From Avena insularis (taxonomy: Eukaryota > Streptophyta > Magnoliopsida > Poales > Poaceae): a stretch of 64,000 bases of DNA. Shown here piece after piece: positions 12,866 through 25,390 of this stretch (within the stretch, counting starts at the first letter, position 1; the number at the start of each line of letters is the position of its first letter). Under the pieces are notes generated by a model. The model searched no databases. It was given only the letters and a program-made list of their open reading frames with translations, and was not told the DNA's origin. The translations under genes were made by a program, and so were the position numbers. The DNA is taken from contig CM042691.1 in NCBI GenBank assembly GCA_023614405.1, positions 180,392,927-180,456,926 on the forward strand, given 5' to 3'.

Positions 12866-13960
12866 AATCCCAACCCAACCCAAGCAGATGACTTCTCCAA
12901 GAGACCACAACTCCAACATAAACAATGGTGACAACAACAATCTCGAGATGCACATGACAGAACAACTGATAGCAACCCAAGCTAAGTTGAATCAAGTGAC
13001 AACCCAGTTTTTACCCAACAACCACAACAACATTGAGTTAGACCCAGCCATGCTAAAGTTCTCGGATCCCAATCCCAATTGTTGCAAAGGATGAGCAATG
13101 AGAAGATCAACATGAGAAGCAACCTTTCCCAAAGAGATTGTGACAACAATGACTTCAAAGATGAAATTGTGGGAAGATCTCAAGCCTGCAAAATCTATGG
13201 AAACATAGGACATACTTATAAAGATCATATGAACCAATGCCCTCATTGTGAAGAGAATCATCCAGCTAGACAATGCCCCACATCTCAAGTTACTTGTTTC
13301 CTATGTGAAGGAAATGATCATGTCCCTATCCAATGCCACATCTACCCTATAGTTCAATAGATGAAACATCAAGCTAAAGATGGAATGCATCAAGTCTTTG
13401 GAAACATCCATGAAAGTACAACTTCCACCAAGAATGATGAAGACAAAGTCAAATCTTAGTATGCACCTCCATGCATTGTAACCAACTTTGGTGAACAAAA
13501 TAGGAAACGTGGACGTTATCCTAGGAACCATTCTAAGAACCGAGGAGGTTTTCCCACCTTTGTGGTAATGTATGAAGAACATGATCTAAGATCCCTCCTA
13601 GCCTTGGAGAAACCCAAGAACAAGAAGAAACGCCCCAACCCCAGCAAGAAATACATTAGCCACATGCAATGTTACAATTCAAAGGAGATGGGACACTATG
13701 CTAATGAATGCCCAGAAAAAGAAGAAGGACCAAGGAAACAAACAAGAGGTGGTGATACCAAAGATAAAACAGGATATTAGCCAAGTGATGTGCCACAGAT
13801 GCAAAGAGCTAGGCCATTATGCATCAAATTGTCTAGAAAAGGAGAAGAATAAGACAAGCAAATTTGGAAAAGACCTCAACCTTGTCACATGTTTCAAATG
13901 TGAAGATAAGGGACACTATGCAAACAACTGTCCAGAGAAGATACATCAAGGCACCAAGTA
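12866..13960 (+). pseudogene. Zinc-knuckle gag remnant of G1
   Basis: The remnant starts after the C1 target duplication with an N/T/Q-rich part (from the ATG at 12887), which stops at 13092. It then shifts frame into a cysteine-rich part. Knuckles in order: a degenerate one at CKIYGNIGH, then CPHCEENHPARQC (CX2CX3HX4C), then CFLCEGNDHVPIQC (CX2CX4HX4C), a stop at 13358, and a basic spacer (KKKRPNPSKK). Then come CYNSKEMGHYANEC (second Cys replaced by Ser) and, in another frame, CHRCKELGHYASNC and CFKCEDKGHYANNC, both perfect. Six knuckles exceed the one or two usual in plant Gag. The family role is RNA packaging. Stops and at least two frameshifts make it non-coding now. No pol follows. Confidence 0.8.
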
Positions 13961-14810
13961 AGCCAAGATGCAATCTAGTTAAAATCCTTTTAAGGGTGGT
14001 AGTACCCTAGTTGTCTTGAAACCAACTTGTAGCTTCTAACCTTCCCGAATCTCGGGATGATATTCCTTTTAAGGGCGGTAGTCTATAACATCCCAAAATT
14101 TTGCAAATTTTGAAATGTGAAAATAAACAAACAAAAGAAACACATGTTGAAATTTAGAGGGAAAAGAAACTTCTGCCTCTAATTGGGAACCTCAAAATCC
14201 TTACTTGAACAAAACTTGATTGAAAAAGCAACAAACAAGTTTTCAAATAAATCAAATGCAATCAAGCATAGAATGTATCTTGATTGAGCACTTGGAAAAG
14301 TTAAACCAAAAACCCTAAACCCTAATAAAAGAAATCATCTCCAAAATCACTCCAAGACTATGGCTTTTCCCCACATAAAAATTTATCAACAAACATTCCT
14401 AATTGATCAATAAATGGTAATAAAAAATATTAAAAATCATGGGAATTGGGTTCACTCCATTTGGAGCCATGGATACAAACTTATGATTTTAATAAGATAA
14501 AAGAAAGTATTTCCAAGACTAATAAAGCTCCTAGCTAAAATCAATACCAAATTGTTAACAAAGTAATCCTAAAAGGATTTAAAAATATAAATAAATATTA
14601 AATAAAATTATACAAATTGGAATCACTATTTATGGATTTATAAATAAAAATATATAAATTTTATAAGACAAAGAAAGAATTATTGCAAAGACAATTTAAA
14701 CCTTGGCTAAATCCATGAGTAAATGGATTAAAAGTTTATTAAATAATATAAAAGAATAAAAGTTCATTTAAATAAAATTATATGGGCTTATGAACCATAT
14801 TCAATTTTAT

Positions 14811-14825
14811 TTAAATGAAGACAAA
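14811..14825. repeat. Target site duplication of the LINE, left
   Basis: TTAAATGAAGACAAA is repeated exactly at 20726-20740. The uninterrupted site is seen at about 413-427 in the 5' LTR (with one difference). Confidence 0.92.
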
Positions 14826-16694
14826 GTCCATGGAGCAGCTACATTATGCTCACATAAGTGTGGTCAGAGGTGATGTCACTGGTAAGGATATGGAGAAAGA
14901 ATTTCAGGTGTGGGCAGATGCTTTGGGGTCTGGGTGGAGATTTAAAGCTAGACCCATTAATGATGTGGAATTCTTGATGAGATTTCCTTCAGCTAGGTCT
15001 ATTGATGATTTCCACTTTGGAAAAGTGTTTATGAAAACAATTCCAGATGCTGTTATACAGTTATCTAAGTGGAATGGGGACCTGGAACCTGTTGAATGGT
15101 TGGAGGAGGCCTGGTTTAGGATTGTTGGTATCCCTATGAAGTGTAGGGAGAAATCTACTATATTTTATGTTGCTTCTCTGGTGGGCAAACCTTTGGCCCT
15201 GGATAGGAATAGTTTGAGGAATCTGTCCTATGTAAGGGTAAAAATTGCTTGTTTGGATGTGCCTCTGGTTCCTAATACCAGAAGGAGGGAGATGTAGGGG
15301 GGATCTATGAATTCAAGTACACTAGGGATATTTTTGCCCCTGATGCAGTTCCCACCTTACCTGCTTCTGTGGGTGTTGATGAACAGGATGGTGCCAATGT
15401 ATTGGATAGGAGGAATGAGGAGGAAACTTGTCATAGGAGACTTGATGGGAATAATGGGCAAGGGACTGGGCCTGGTGCAGGTGGTGGGGGGGTAGCTGGT
15501 GGTCGTCAGCATGGTGGTGATGTCGTTGGTGGAGCTGGGATGGACAAAGGAAAAGGGGTCCTGGTGGAGCAAGAAGATTCTGGTGGAATTTCCTTTGGAA
15601 CCAAGATGGCTAACATATGGGCTAGTTCTGGAGGTGGTGATCTTTCAAGGGGGATTGTTATCAGAGAGAATGTGGAGGGTGGCAATGCTGGTAGTGGGGA
15701 TGTTCAAAACAAAGCAGCTGGTGTGGGGCCGCAAGATGATGTCCATGGGGCTGTGGTTGATAGTGGTGGGTTGGGTGATGTTCACATGGAAGTCATCTAG
15801 AATTTGGCTCCTCCTTTGGTTAAAGAAATCAGTTCTGTTGTTACTGCTGGTCCACAGAGGTTTGATGATTTTATCAGGGAGCTGTTGAATGACAAAAGTA
15901 GTGATAAATGCTATGAGCTTAGGAAATAGTATGGTCATTTGCTGGAAGATGAAGAAGAACAGGATGAGGGTAGTCAGAGAAGAGATGGTGATGTATCTAC
16001 TGATGAATCTTTTGGTTCTTCTTCTGATAGTGGAAAAAAGGGTGATGATGGAGGTTCTGTGATGAAGGGGGCTCAAGATATGGAGATTGAAAATCAAGAT
16101 CAGGAAGTGGTGGCTGCTGGTCTGTCACAACCTGATGTTCTATTTACTCAGGAAAGTGTGGGTTCACAGTCTAAAAATGTAGCTGGTGTGGAGGAACAAG
16201 CTGTAAGGATGAGCTCAAGGGTGGCTGCTCAAGGTGGGGCTGGGAACATGGAAGAAAGGCATTTGGCTCAGCAATCTTCTAGAGATCTATCAGGTACAAA
16301 TTTAACTTTGTATAATTCCTTTGCTGCCCTAGATGATGATGTCATTATGCATAGAGCTTTGGAGATGGGGGTGGATGCTTCATCTATATATTTAGATCAT
16401 ATCAATTATTTGAAAGAACTAGAAATTGCTAGGCATAGTTTGTAGGATACGAAACAGGTTGAAAATGTGGCTGATGTTGATATGAATGAGAAGGTTTTGT
16501 TTTTTGATTGTAAGGGTGATAGTAATGATGAAGAGGAATTCACTCCTGTGGTTTCTAGAAAAAATAAGAAGAAGTTGAGGTCTGGTTCTGGTGTGAAGGA
16601 TAAAAAGTTAAAAGCAGCTGCTGTGAAGGTACACAACTATCACCCTATGAGTGGTGTTGTGACTGGAACAAGGGAGAGAAAAACTGTATTATGA
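14826..16694 (+). pseudogene. LINE ORF1, broken
   Basis: Four open segments follow each other: 14826-15297, 15369-15800, 15939-16445 and 16467-16694. The first has the DUF4283 pattern of plant L1 ORF1 proteins (WFRIVGIPMKCR, then VASLVGKPLALD and VRVKIACLD), which is thought to bind nucleic acid. The second is Gly/Val rich with low complexity. The last ends in a basic region (SRKNKKKLRSG) just before ORF2. The first ATG (14815) lies in the target-site duplication, not in the LINE, so the true start is lost. The frame is broken by TAG stops at 15295, 15798 and 16443 and by frameshifts. Confidence 0.8.
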
Positions 16695-19600
16695 TAGGCG
16701 TTATCCTGAATATCATAGGTGTGGGGAAGAAGGGTGTGAGTGCTTATCTGAATGATTTGTTGAGACAGGAAAGAGTGGACTTCATTGGTTTGCAAGAAAC
16801 TATTAAGAAGGATTATTCTGCTGAATTTTTTAGGAGAATTGATCCTATGAATCAATTCTCCTGGAGTTGGTTGCCTTCTGTGGGGAGATCTGGGGGCATT
16901 TTGGGGGGCCTACGTTCCTCTAAATTGACTCAGTTATAAGTGTTTATGGGCAGGTTCCATGTTAAGATGAAGGTGTTTGATATTTTGAAACAGATTCAGT
17001 GGCACTTGGTTGTGGTGTATGGGGCTGCTCAAGAGGAAAATAAGGAGGAGTTTTTGTTAGAATTAGCTGATTTTTGCCAGGATCAGTCCATTCCTTTGTT
17101 GGTGGGTGGTGATTTTAATGTGATCAGGTGTGTTTCTGAGAAAAACAAGGGTCATTCTCTGAATAAGTGGGGGCACATGTTTAATTCGATTATTAACGCT
17201 TATGGTTTAAGAGAAATTCAAATGTCCGGGGGGCAGTTTACTTGGTCTAACAATCAGCAAAATCCTACTTTGGAGAAACTTGATAGGATTCTAGTTTGCA
17301 AGGAATGGGAGAAGATGTTTCCTCTTACTACAGTGCACAAGTTGTCTAGAGAAGTTTCTGATCAAAGTCCTTTGATTCTGGATACTATGGAAGGGCAGGA
17401 AGGGGGTGGCAGGAAATTCAGGTTTGAGAAAAGCTGGTTACAGTGTGATGATTTTTTGATCAGAGTGGAGAAAGTTTGGAAAAAGCCTGTCAAAGGTAAA
17501 AACAGTCTTGATAGTTTGCAGAAAAAACTTAAGAATGTCAAGAATGATTTGAAAGGGTGGGGTGCACATATTAGGGGTGTGGATAAAAAAAGAAAAAGGA
17601 ATTGGTGGAGGAGCTTCAGGAACTAGAAAAAATAGGAGAAATGATTTTGCTTAATGCAGAACAGTTGAAACGAAAAGCAACTATTCAGAAAGAATTGCTG
17701 GAGGTGTATGAGAATGAGGAGAAATTCTAGCAGCAAAGATCGAGAGATAATTGGTTGCTAAATGGTGATAATAACACTGAGTATTTCCACAGGATTGCTA
17801 ATGGGGTGAGGAGAAAGAAAATGATCTTTTCTATGAAAGATGGGGAGAATGAGATTCAGGGGACTCATGATCTCTTGCAGCATGCCACCAGTTACTATAA
17901 AACTTTGTTTGGTCCTGCTGGTGGGTCCTCTATAAGACTTGCTGATGATAATTGGCAGGATTGGGAGAAACTTAATGATGAGGATAGGGAGAAGATGGGT
18001 GTGCCTTTTACTGAGAAAGAGGTGAAGGAGGTTATTGATCAGATGGAGAAAAATAAAGCTGCTGGTCCTGATGGTATTCCTATTGAATTCTATCAACATT
18101 GCTGGGTGATCATAAGAAAAGATATTATGGCTGTGTTTGATGATTTTTATGCTCATAAAATTGATTTGAGGAGTATTAACTATGGGTTGATTACTCTTTT
18201 GCCCAAAGGTGATGATGCTGATAGAATCCAGAAATATAGGTCTATTTGTTTGCTTCAAGTGTTGTTTAAAATTTTTACTAAGACTCTGACAGTTAGAATT
18301 GAACCTGTGATGGGGAAATTGATCGACACATGTCAGACTGCTTTTATCAAAGGGAGGTTTATTGCAGATGGGGTGACCTTGTTACATGAGATCTTGAAGG
18401 AATCAAAAAGTCAGAAGCAGCAGGGTGTGGTTTTAAAGATTGACTTTGAAAAAGCATATGACAAGGTCAATTGGGATTTCTTGTTTTATTGTTGTAAGCA
18501 GAAGGTTTCAGTGAAGATTGGATGATTTGGTTGAAGAGTGCAGTGACTCAGGGTACTGTCAGTGTTAAAGTGAATGGGGAAACTGGTCCATATTTTGGCA
18601 GTTTTAAAGGGGTCAGACAAGGGGATCTTTTTTCTCCATTTTTGTTCAATTTGGCAAGGGAATGTTTGGCTAAGATGGTGCTTAATGCACAAGCTAGTGG
18701 GTTGTTTACTGGTTTGGCTGATAATCTGTTTGATAAAGGGATTGCTATTTTGCAATATGTTGATGATACTATCCTTTTTTATTAAGGATGATTTTGAGTA
18801 GGCTAGAAATTTGAAGATGCTGTTATATTTGTTTGAATCCATGTCTGGTCTTAAGATTAATTTTGAGAAGAGTGAGGTGATGATGGTGTTGGATGATGAG
18901 GAAAAGTTATCCAATTATGCTGAGATGTTCAATTGTCAGAAAGGTAGTTGGCCAATTAAGTCCTTGGGGCTGCCGGTTTGTATCAGAAGATGCACAGTGG
19001 ATGAGATGGGCTTTATTGGGGATAGGTTGAAGAAAAAGTTGGATGGTTGGATGGGGGTGCATTATCTCTGGGAGGAGGCATGTTAAAATCACTGCTTGTG
19101 TTTCTAGTGTGGCTGTTTATCCCATGACTATGTTTCTTTTGCACAAAACAAATGTGGAGGAAATTGAAAAGCAGACCAGAGCCTTCTTTTGGTATGGTAA
19201 GGTGGGCAAAAGAAAATATCATTTGGTTAAGTGGAAATTTGTGTGTAGACCCAGGAAAAAACGAGGATTGGGGATAAAAAATATTAGACTATTTAATATT
19301 TGCTTGCTTTGCAAGTGGTGGTGGCGCATTGAAGCTGAGGAGGGTCCTTGGCAAGTTTTTGTGAGAAGGAAGTATATGAAAAAATGGGGAATCAGTGTTG
19401 TGAAGCACAAGCAGAGTGACCCTCCCTACTGGAATGATCTGATTAAGATTAGGCCTCTCTATCTGGCTGGTAGAAAAATGATAATTGGTAATGGGGAGTT
19501 GACTGATTTTTGGCATGATGCTTGGTGCTTAGATATGCCTTTGAAGGATAAGTTCCCTGATTTGTTTGATATTTGCCAGAACCAAATGATTACTGTGGCT

Positions 19601-20424
19601 GATATGGCAAGAAAAGGGTGGAGATGTTATTTTAGAAGGTGGTTGGATGTTGATGGTTTGAATCATGATGAGCAGTTAAAAAGTCTGTTGAATGGGGTGA
19701 GTTTGAATCAGGAAAAAAACAGCCAGTGTGGATGTGGAATAAATCTGGTAAGTTCTCTGTCAAGTCGATGTACTCCCATCTTTCAAATGTGGGGGTTAAT
19801 AGGAGTTTCAAGCATCTATGGAAAGCAAAAGTTCCCCCGAAGATTAAAATTTGGTTGTGGCTGAGTTGGCACAATGCTATTCTCACTAAAGATAACATGA
19901 CGAAGAAAAGATGGGAAGGGGATTTTACTTGTAGATTTTGTCGTGATGATGAAAACATTGGGCACTTGTTTTTTACCTGTGTGGCGGGTAGATATGTATG
20001 GGGGGTGGTTGCTAAAGCTATTGGTGCTGCGAATAGCCCTTGGTCCTTTTCTCAGTACTTCTGGTGGGCTCCTCAGTTTTCGGGGGTCAGCAGGAATGTG
20101 CAAATTACGGTGGTGGCAGCGATTTGTTGGGCTATCTGGATGCTCAGAAATAGGGCTTGTTTTGAAAAAAATCTTATTAATTCACCTGTTGATTTGGTTA
20201 TATATGCATGTTTGTTCATCCGTTATTGGGCAGGGCTGCATGGAGAGGAGGACCGGGAGGTGTTGCACGCTGGAGCTGATATCCTGCAACGGAATGCACT
20301 GGCTGACGCTGCGGCTATGGATGTGGCTCCTGTTCCTTTTCTGGGACTACCGGCGATCCCTGAATATCATGCCCATGAAGCTCCTGAACTTGAGAGGGGG
20401 TGGGAGAAAAGAAGGAGGATTTGA
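16691..20424 (+). pseudogene. LINE ORF2: endonuclease, reverse transcriptase, zf-RVT, broken
   Basis: The APE-type endonuclease runs 16691-17500 in one frame with a TAA at 16937. DFIGLQET, LLVGGDFNVIR and FTWSNNQ are visible. The catalytic SDH motif reads SDQ at 17357-17365. The RT spans 17755-18785: AAGPDGIP, LLPKGDD, QTAFIKGRFIADG, KIDFEKAYD, GVRQGD, and the active site QYVDD at 18753-18767. A TAG at 17728 replaces an expected Trp codon, and frameshifts occur near 17600, 18510, 18785 and 19060. The C-terminal zf-RVT domain (19726-20100) has CRFCRDDENIGHLFFTC. The role would be target-primed reverse transcription. It is inactive as it stands. Confidence 0.92.
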
Positions 20425-20725
20425 TGTCGTTGATGAGAAGGAGTTTGAATCTTTCGAGGCTCCTTGTTGGTCTGAGATGGTAGTTTTATCTTCATGTTTG
20501 AAAACTGGTCCACTAGCCCGAGGGCGGTGTTCTTGCATATCCAGCCTCCTCCTTTATTTCTGTTTTCTAGTTAAGTTTGTTTTGGTTTGTAATATGGATA
20601 CTAAGTCGCTTTGATCCCCTAGGTGGATTAGTACTCTTTGTGATGTGGATCTGTGTGGTTGTTGTTTCGTTATCTGCTGATAATGGAACCTGATCCCTCT
20701 TTTTGGGGGATTGTATGTAAAAAAA

Positions 20726-20740
20726 TTAAATGAAGACAAA
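20726..20740. repeat. Target site duplication of the LINE, right
   Basis: An exact copy of 14811-14825, directly after the LINE poly(A). Confidence 0.92.
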
Positions 20741-23700
20741 ATGCCTCACTTATTGAATATTAAATCATAAGAAAATATTTGAAATATTCCAAAATGGACA
20801 AATTCATCAACTCATAATTGGTATAAAAACCTACTGAAATTTTGGTGAAGTTTTGGAATCAAAAAGAGGGTTAAATCATTTGATAGATTTGAAAATAGAA
20901 AATGGAAATAGAAAAGGAAAAAAGAAAAAAAGAGAAAAACCTACCCAATCCAGCCAGCCCAGCAACCCTGGCCCAACTCAGCCCACCCAGCCACCCTCTC
21001 TCCCCGCAGATCTTTTCTCACTCCGCCCTTCCCCGCATCCTCTCGCTGACCAACTGGACCCACCTCCACGTCAGCGTCGGTGTCTTCACCGTGCAGGAAA
21101 CACTCCTCCCTCCTCGCTGTTTCTGGTAGAATTCAATCGCGTTAATTCGCGTAACTGCGAGCTTAATCCCCCCCCCCCCCGACCTCACCCTATTATTCCC
21201 CACTCCATCCTCTCCGTTTACCCTCAAGGTCCATGCCCTGAGAGCCCCAGGCTGCCTCAATTCGAGCCCGCACCGCCGCAGACTCCATCGAGCTCCGGCG
21301 ATGATTACGGTGAACTCTGACCACCCCCTCGCTGCTGGTTTGCTCTGACATGACCGTTTTACTCATGTGCTTTTCCTTGATTACTTGCCCTCCAGGATCT
21401 CACCTATGTCACCTTCTTCAAAACACCCAATGGCGGATGAACTCCGGTGAACCCTAACATCCAAACCAGTGCGCCCCTTGCCCTATAGCTCATGCTATCG
21501 TGCTCGCCTTTGTCCCTTGATTCTTCAGGTACTCGCCGTTCACCTGCCCATGCTCTGTAGGCTGCCTTTGCCATCGTTTCTAAGCTCCCGACGGTGGCAG
21601 CAACTCCGGCGAGGAATCACCGACGCACCAGTGCGTCCCCGCCCTCGCCCACGACCACCTTGAACATTGCCATGTCACCGCGACCACGGTAACATCCCTT
21701 CACCATCCCCTTACCCCCTAGGATCACTAGAACTAGACTCACCCGACGCTATCTTGGCCACCGGATCTTAGGTACAGCTGGATCTACACCCTAAGGCCAA
21801 GATTAGATTAGTCAACGAAGGGGTATCAGTTGATCTGTCCCGTGCGATGTCACTTAGATCCAACAACTTGCATCGCTCGATCCAACCGAATCGGTATAGG
21901 CCAATCAGAACACGCCGCATGGCAGAGAGCTTGATTTAAAATCCAGGATTTTATCTATTAGATGTTTGAACTTGTAAAATCAATAAATTTTGATCTGTTT
22001 GTCCAAAAATTACAAATTTTATATCAGTGAATTCAAAAAATAAGATCTTTGCAATTATCGCCTTACTTGGGTCATTTGCTTCTGAAAAATTAGAGTTTTA
22101 TGCAGAGACATGTTTAGGGCTATTTTGAGTATAAAAATTATTTTTGGGTGAAACCTTTTGCAAATTGTTTGCTTTGCACCATCTAACCATAAACACTAAC
22201 ATTTTAATTTAAAAATATATTTTGTTAGCACTAGGAAATATTCCTTTGAATAAAATCCTTTCTAAAAAAAGAAAAATGATTTAAATGACTTGGTTTCAAA
22301 TGGAATTCCACTTTTATAAAAGACCAGTAGGTTTTTGAATTTCAAATGGAATTCCACTTTTATAAACAACCTTTTGAATGCTTGCATGCATTTCTTTGTT
22401 TTCTTATTTTGTTTTGTTATTTGGTGAGCTAGTTTTGAATGTGTGCTTTTCTTGATTGTGATGTAGTGAACTTTGAGGAGTGTGACAATTGCAAGATCAA
22501 GGAGAGTACCTAGATTTTATACTAAAAAGGCAAGTGATACTTTGGTCATCAAAATTCCTCTCATTTAAATATTTAATTAGTGATATTTTTGTATATGCAT
22601 GATAGGACTATTTTGAATAATGCTATGCTATGGTAGATCCTATAGAATATATCTTGGTAGAAATCTTCCTAAGATAAGAGACATGTTATGCCAGTATGCT
22701 TGGCCTAGCTATTAAAATTCAAGGGTGGGAATTCATGTGATGATATGATGGAAAATATTATGCCTATATGTTTTTGTACTAAGAAAACAACTTGTTAATG
22801 AAACACCTGGGTGGAATGGTAATTGCATGGATGGATTTTTGTTGAGTGGTTACCCAGGGCCCATTTCTATGGTTTACCCTGGTGTATCTCACTTGTGGAT
22901 GGCCACCCAGGAATAAAGAGAATTGAGATGTTTAGTGTTGAGAAGCTTCTAGTGCATCCACATGGCATATGGGCTCTGCCTTGACCAACTAGGCTGCAAG
23001 AACTCAGCCAGATGGACAGTTGGTGGTAGTGATGATAGGATGGAACGCGTCCATGGTGGTCTGAGGGATTTCTTCTGAAAAGTCTCGTCTCGATGCATTT
23101 CGAGTCTTATGGGGAAAGTGCACCACCTCTCGAGAGGGTATAAACTAAGTACTTAGCTATGTTCCTGGTAATGGACATTTTGAGCATCAAAGACATTGAA
23201 ATGATCAAGAATCTCCTCATCCCAATTTCTCTAAGTTAAAACTTGTTGGGTGAACTAGGGTAGCACCTAGTGTGTATCTAGTGTGCCATTGTTTGATAAA
23301 GTGTTTTGGAAAAGAGAAAAACTATTTTGCAAAGGATAGGAAAAACTTATTTTTATGCAAAGGCTAGCCAAAACTCCACTTAGCCATATATTCATGTAGA
23401 TGTTAGATTCTACATATCAATATGATATCACTTGCCAATACAATTCAAATGTATTGACCCTTGTGGCTGTAATTTATTATGTTGCAGGTTTGTTTGATGT
23501 TAGTGAAGTTTTTTAAGTAGGGATTACAAGTATACAACCAACATGTTTGCCTGTGGCATATGAAGATGAAGGACTCCATGCTTATTAGATATATCTGCTG
23601 CTTTGTAATAAGTTAGCCATATGAGCTATGTATGTTTTAATGAACTATTTTATTCCTGGTTATGAGTTGTAATATGACCTTTGTTTCATGATATTACATC

Positions 23701-23785
23701 TTAAACTATGGGTGCTAGCTATTCGATCCAGGGACTAGAACTGTAAACACATGGACTTGTACCTTATTGGATTTAGGCCTCTACA

Positions 23786-24120
23786 ACTCTTGTATGTTGT
23801 TGGCATACATACTCATTTGTGTATGCTTGACTCACAGTCGAGCCGGCTACGTTTCTCACACATGAAGCTATAACCATGGGAAGTGGGTAGGTGGTTGGTC
23901 GTTACCGTGAACTGCTCCACTAGACAGGCCTACACGTGGGTGGCCTCCGTCTTCCATGGTAGCACACCTTATCTACTTTTGGGTTATACCGTCTTTTGTT
24001 TTGAGCGTAGGGAGAGCCATTATGTTGTTCAGGGTCTCAACCAAGATGGTCATTGTTAGTCTAGAAAATAGTTTTTATAATTATCTATATTAGAGAAAAA
24101 CTAAACGTGAGAGTAGGATT
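23786..24120. other. Unassigned sequence between G1 and the chromovirus remnant
   Basis: It begins with actct, the presumed G1 target duplication. I see no open frame, repeat of the window or RNA gene here. It may be part of the old chromovirus into which G1 landed. Confidence 0.4.
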
Positions 24121-25200
24121 TCTTCCATTTTTCTTCTTAACCACCCACCCACCCTATTCTGGTAAGGAAGTGTAACCTTTATCTATCCTCTTCTAAAATT
24201 CAAATTAGGATTCACGTGTTTGCGGTTTCCGTAGTACCATAGGATGTGTTAATTCTTTGTCAATCTGTTACGTCCAATTTTGCTTCGCAATCTTCCTTTG
24301 TTTATCAACTATTTATACATTCCATACTGACATGCGTATGTGTAAACCGACACGATCTATTCGACTCTTTGTTAACCGATGCAATCTTGTTAAGCGTGTT
24401 CCTCCTTCGTGCATGCTTTCACATAATGTGGATTTGCTAATCTCTATTTGTTAAGTCGTTTTCGTAGCTATACGTATTTTAATACCGAAAAATGCGGAAA
24501 TTTTTTCTTTCATACATTTTGTTTCCACACTCCTTTCAGTCATGTGTGATACACTATTCACCTTATTTTTGTAGGCATGTCCATACTAACTCAATCTTTT
24601 GCTACTGACGTTTCAATCGGAAGTGTTTACTTCATTTTAAATTCTTTTAGGCTAAATACGTAATGTGTGTGGATCCGATGCTTGTTACTGTAATTTGGTT
24701 CTCAGTACTCTAATCATGAGTGGAATAGGGTAAATGCTATCAATCTAATCCACCAATGTTCGCGGTTATCTCTTGTGATTTTGAGTTATACCGTGACAAT
24801 ATCTATATCATATTCAAGTATCTTTGGCAATCTGGAGGTTTCTTAAGGCACTATGGTGGATTATCATCCGTTTATCATGATTCACATCTTTTTGTAAATC
24901 CATATATTTAAAGGTTCTCTTTGATATGAGAGAATTTCATCCTTGATAACATTGCTTAAATGTATGAGCTATCATCGCGTCTTTATCCAAGATCTCTTTA
25001 TGTTTGCAACCGGTGATCAGATCGATTATGTGAACAAGTGGGCATATCTTTTCTCATCTGAAGGGCCAGATAAGCTATTATTCTGATGCATATCTTCCAA
25101 CACAAATCCTAGCTTGTAATGTTGATCTTTCAAAGAGCGTTGCGCTTAGGAAGTGTTTCAATAAATTGTTTGTTCCTCCCGCGTCATGAGCTTGGTATTC

Positions 25201-25390
25201 TTAGAATATTTCAATAAATTCTCGATGGTATATCTTGACGACAAGCTTGCATATTCGAGACCAATGAAAGAACATGTAAGATCATTTTTGTCTCTTTATC
25301 TCAAGCTTCATGAACACCACATGTGTGCAGAGTTCTCAAACTATAAATACTGATTTTTTTGAAGTCACCTATCTCGACCATGTCCTTCTG
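25201..25390 (+). pseudogene. Reverse transcriptase strip of the chromovirus
   Basis: The frame reads FNKFSMVYLDDKLAYSRP, then MKEHV..FLSLYLKLHEHH and AEFSNYKY, a clear counterpart of the Gypsy RT block around FIDDILVYS...EEH...VL..L. The active site is YLDD. A stop where Trp is expected (25351) and one extra T in a T run break the frame. It resumes as FEVTYLDHV, matching the usual VxFLGHV. Confidence 0.75.

Larger units (their letters stand above)
14826..20725 (+). mobile_element. L1-type LINE, 5' truncated
   Basis: A 5.9-kb insertion lies between 15-bp direct repeats and ends in a short A run after TTGTATGT. It carries ORF1 (DUF4283-like) and ORF2 (endonuclease, reverse transcriptase, zinc-binding RT domain) in the order of plant L1 elements. 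The left edge falls inside ORF1, so the 5' UTR and the ORF1 start are missing, as is common after incomplete reverse transcription. Both ORFs have stops and frameshifts. T- and G-rich base use differs sharply from the surrounding AT-rich LTR. Confidence 0.95.
1..23785 (+). mobile_element. Gag-only long-LTR retrotransposon G1 (composite)
   Basis: Two related LTRs of about 3.8 kb (1-3420, entering from outside, and 14084-23785) flank a short interior. A primer-binding site directly follows the first LTR, and an aaggg-rich polypurine stretch precedes the second. Removing the nested Copia (4083-12860) and LINE (14826-20725) leaves only about 1.9 kb of interior. That interior contains a zinc-knuckle gag remnant and no protease, integrase or reverse transcriptase. 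This matches the published idea of non-autonomous elements with terminal repeats and gag only (TR-GAG). Gypsy affiliation is inferred from LTR style. The base after the 3' LTR starts actct, the expected 5-bp target duplication, but its partner lies left of the window. Confidence 0.8.
14084..23785 (+). repeat. 3' LTR of G1, split by a LINE
   Basis: It begins TATAACATCCC, a mutated TG start compared with TGTCACATCCC in related LTRs at 50413 and 58966, and ends GCCTCTACA. Without the 5.9-kb LINE it is about 3.8 kb. It matches 1-3420 closely. It carries AAACCCTAAACCCTAA near 14312, the GC-rich core at about 20940-21720, a run of 13 C near 21169, and the conserved hairpin and ttgcag segment at 23420-23510. 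Confidence 0.9.

Noticed and set aside
14312..14327. Interstitial telomere repeat
   Set aside because: Only two units, present at the same offset in three LTRs, so it belongs to the LTR and not to a telomere relic.
15645..19958. Minus-strand frames within the LINE (for example 15645-16097, 17758-18258, 18486-18914)
   Set aside because: They are the antisense of clear LINE ORF1 and ORF2 coding text and have no domains of their own.
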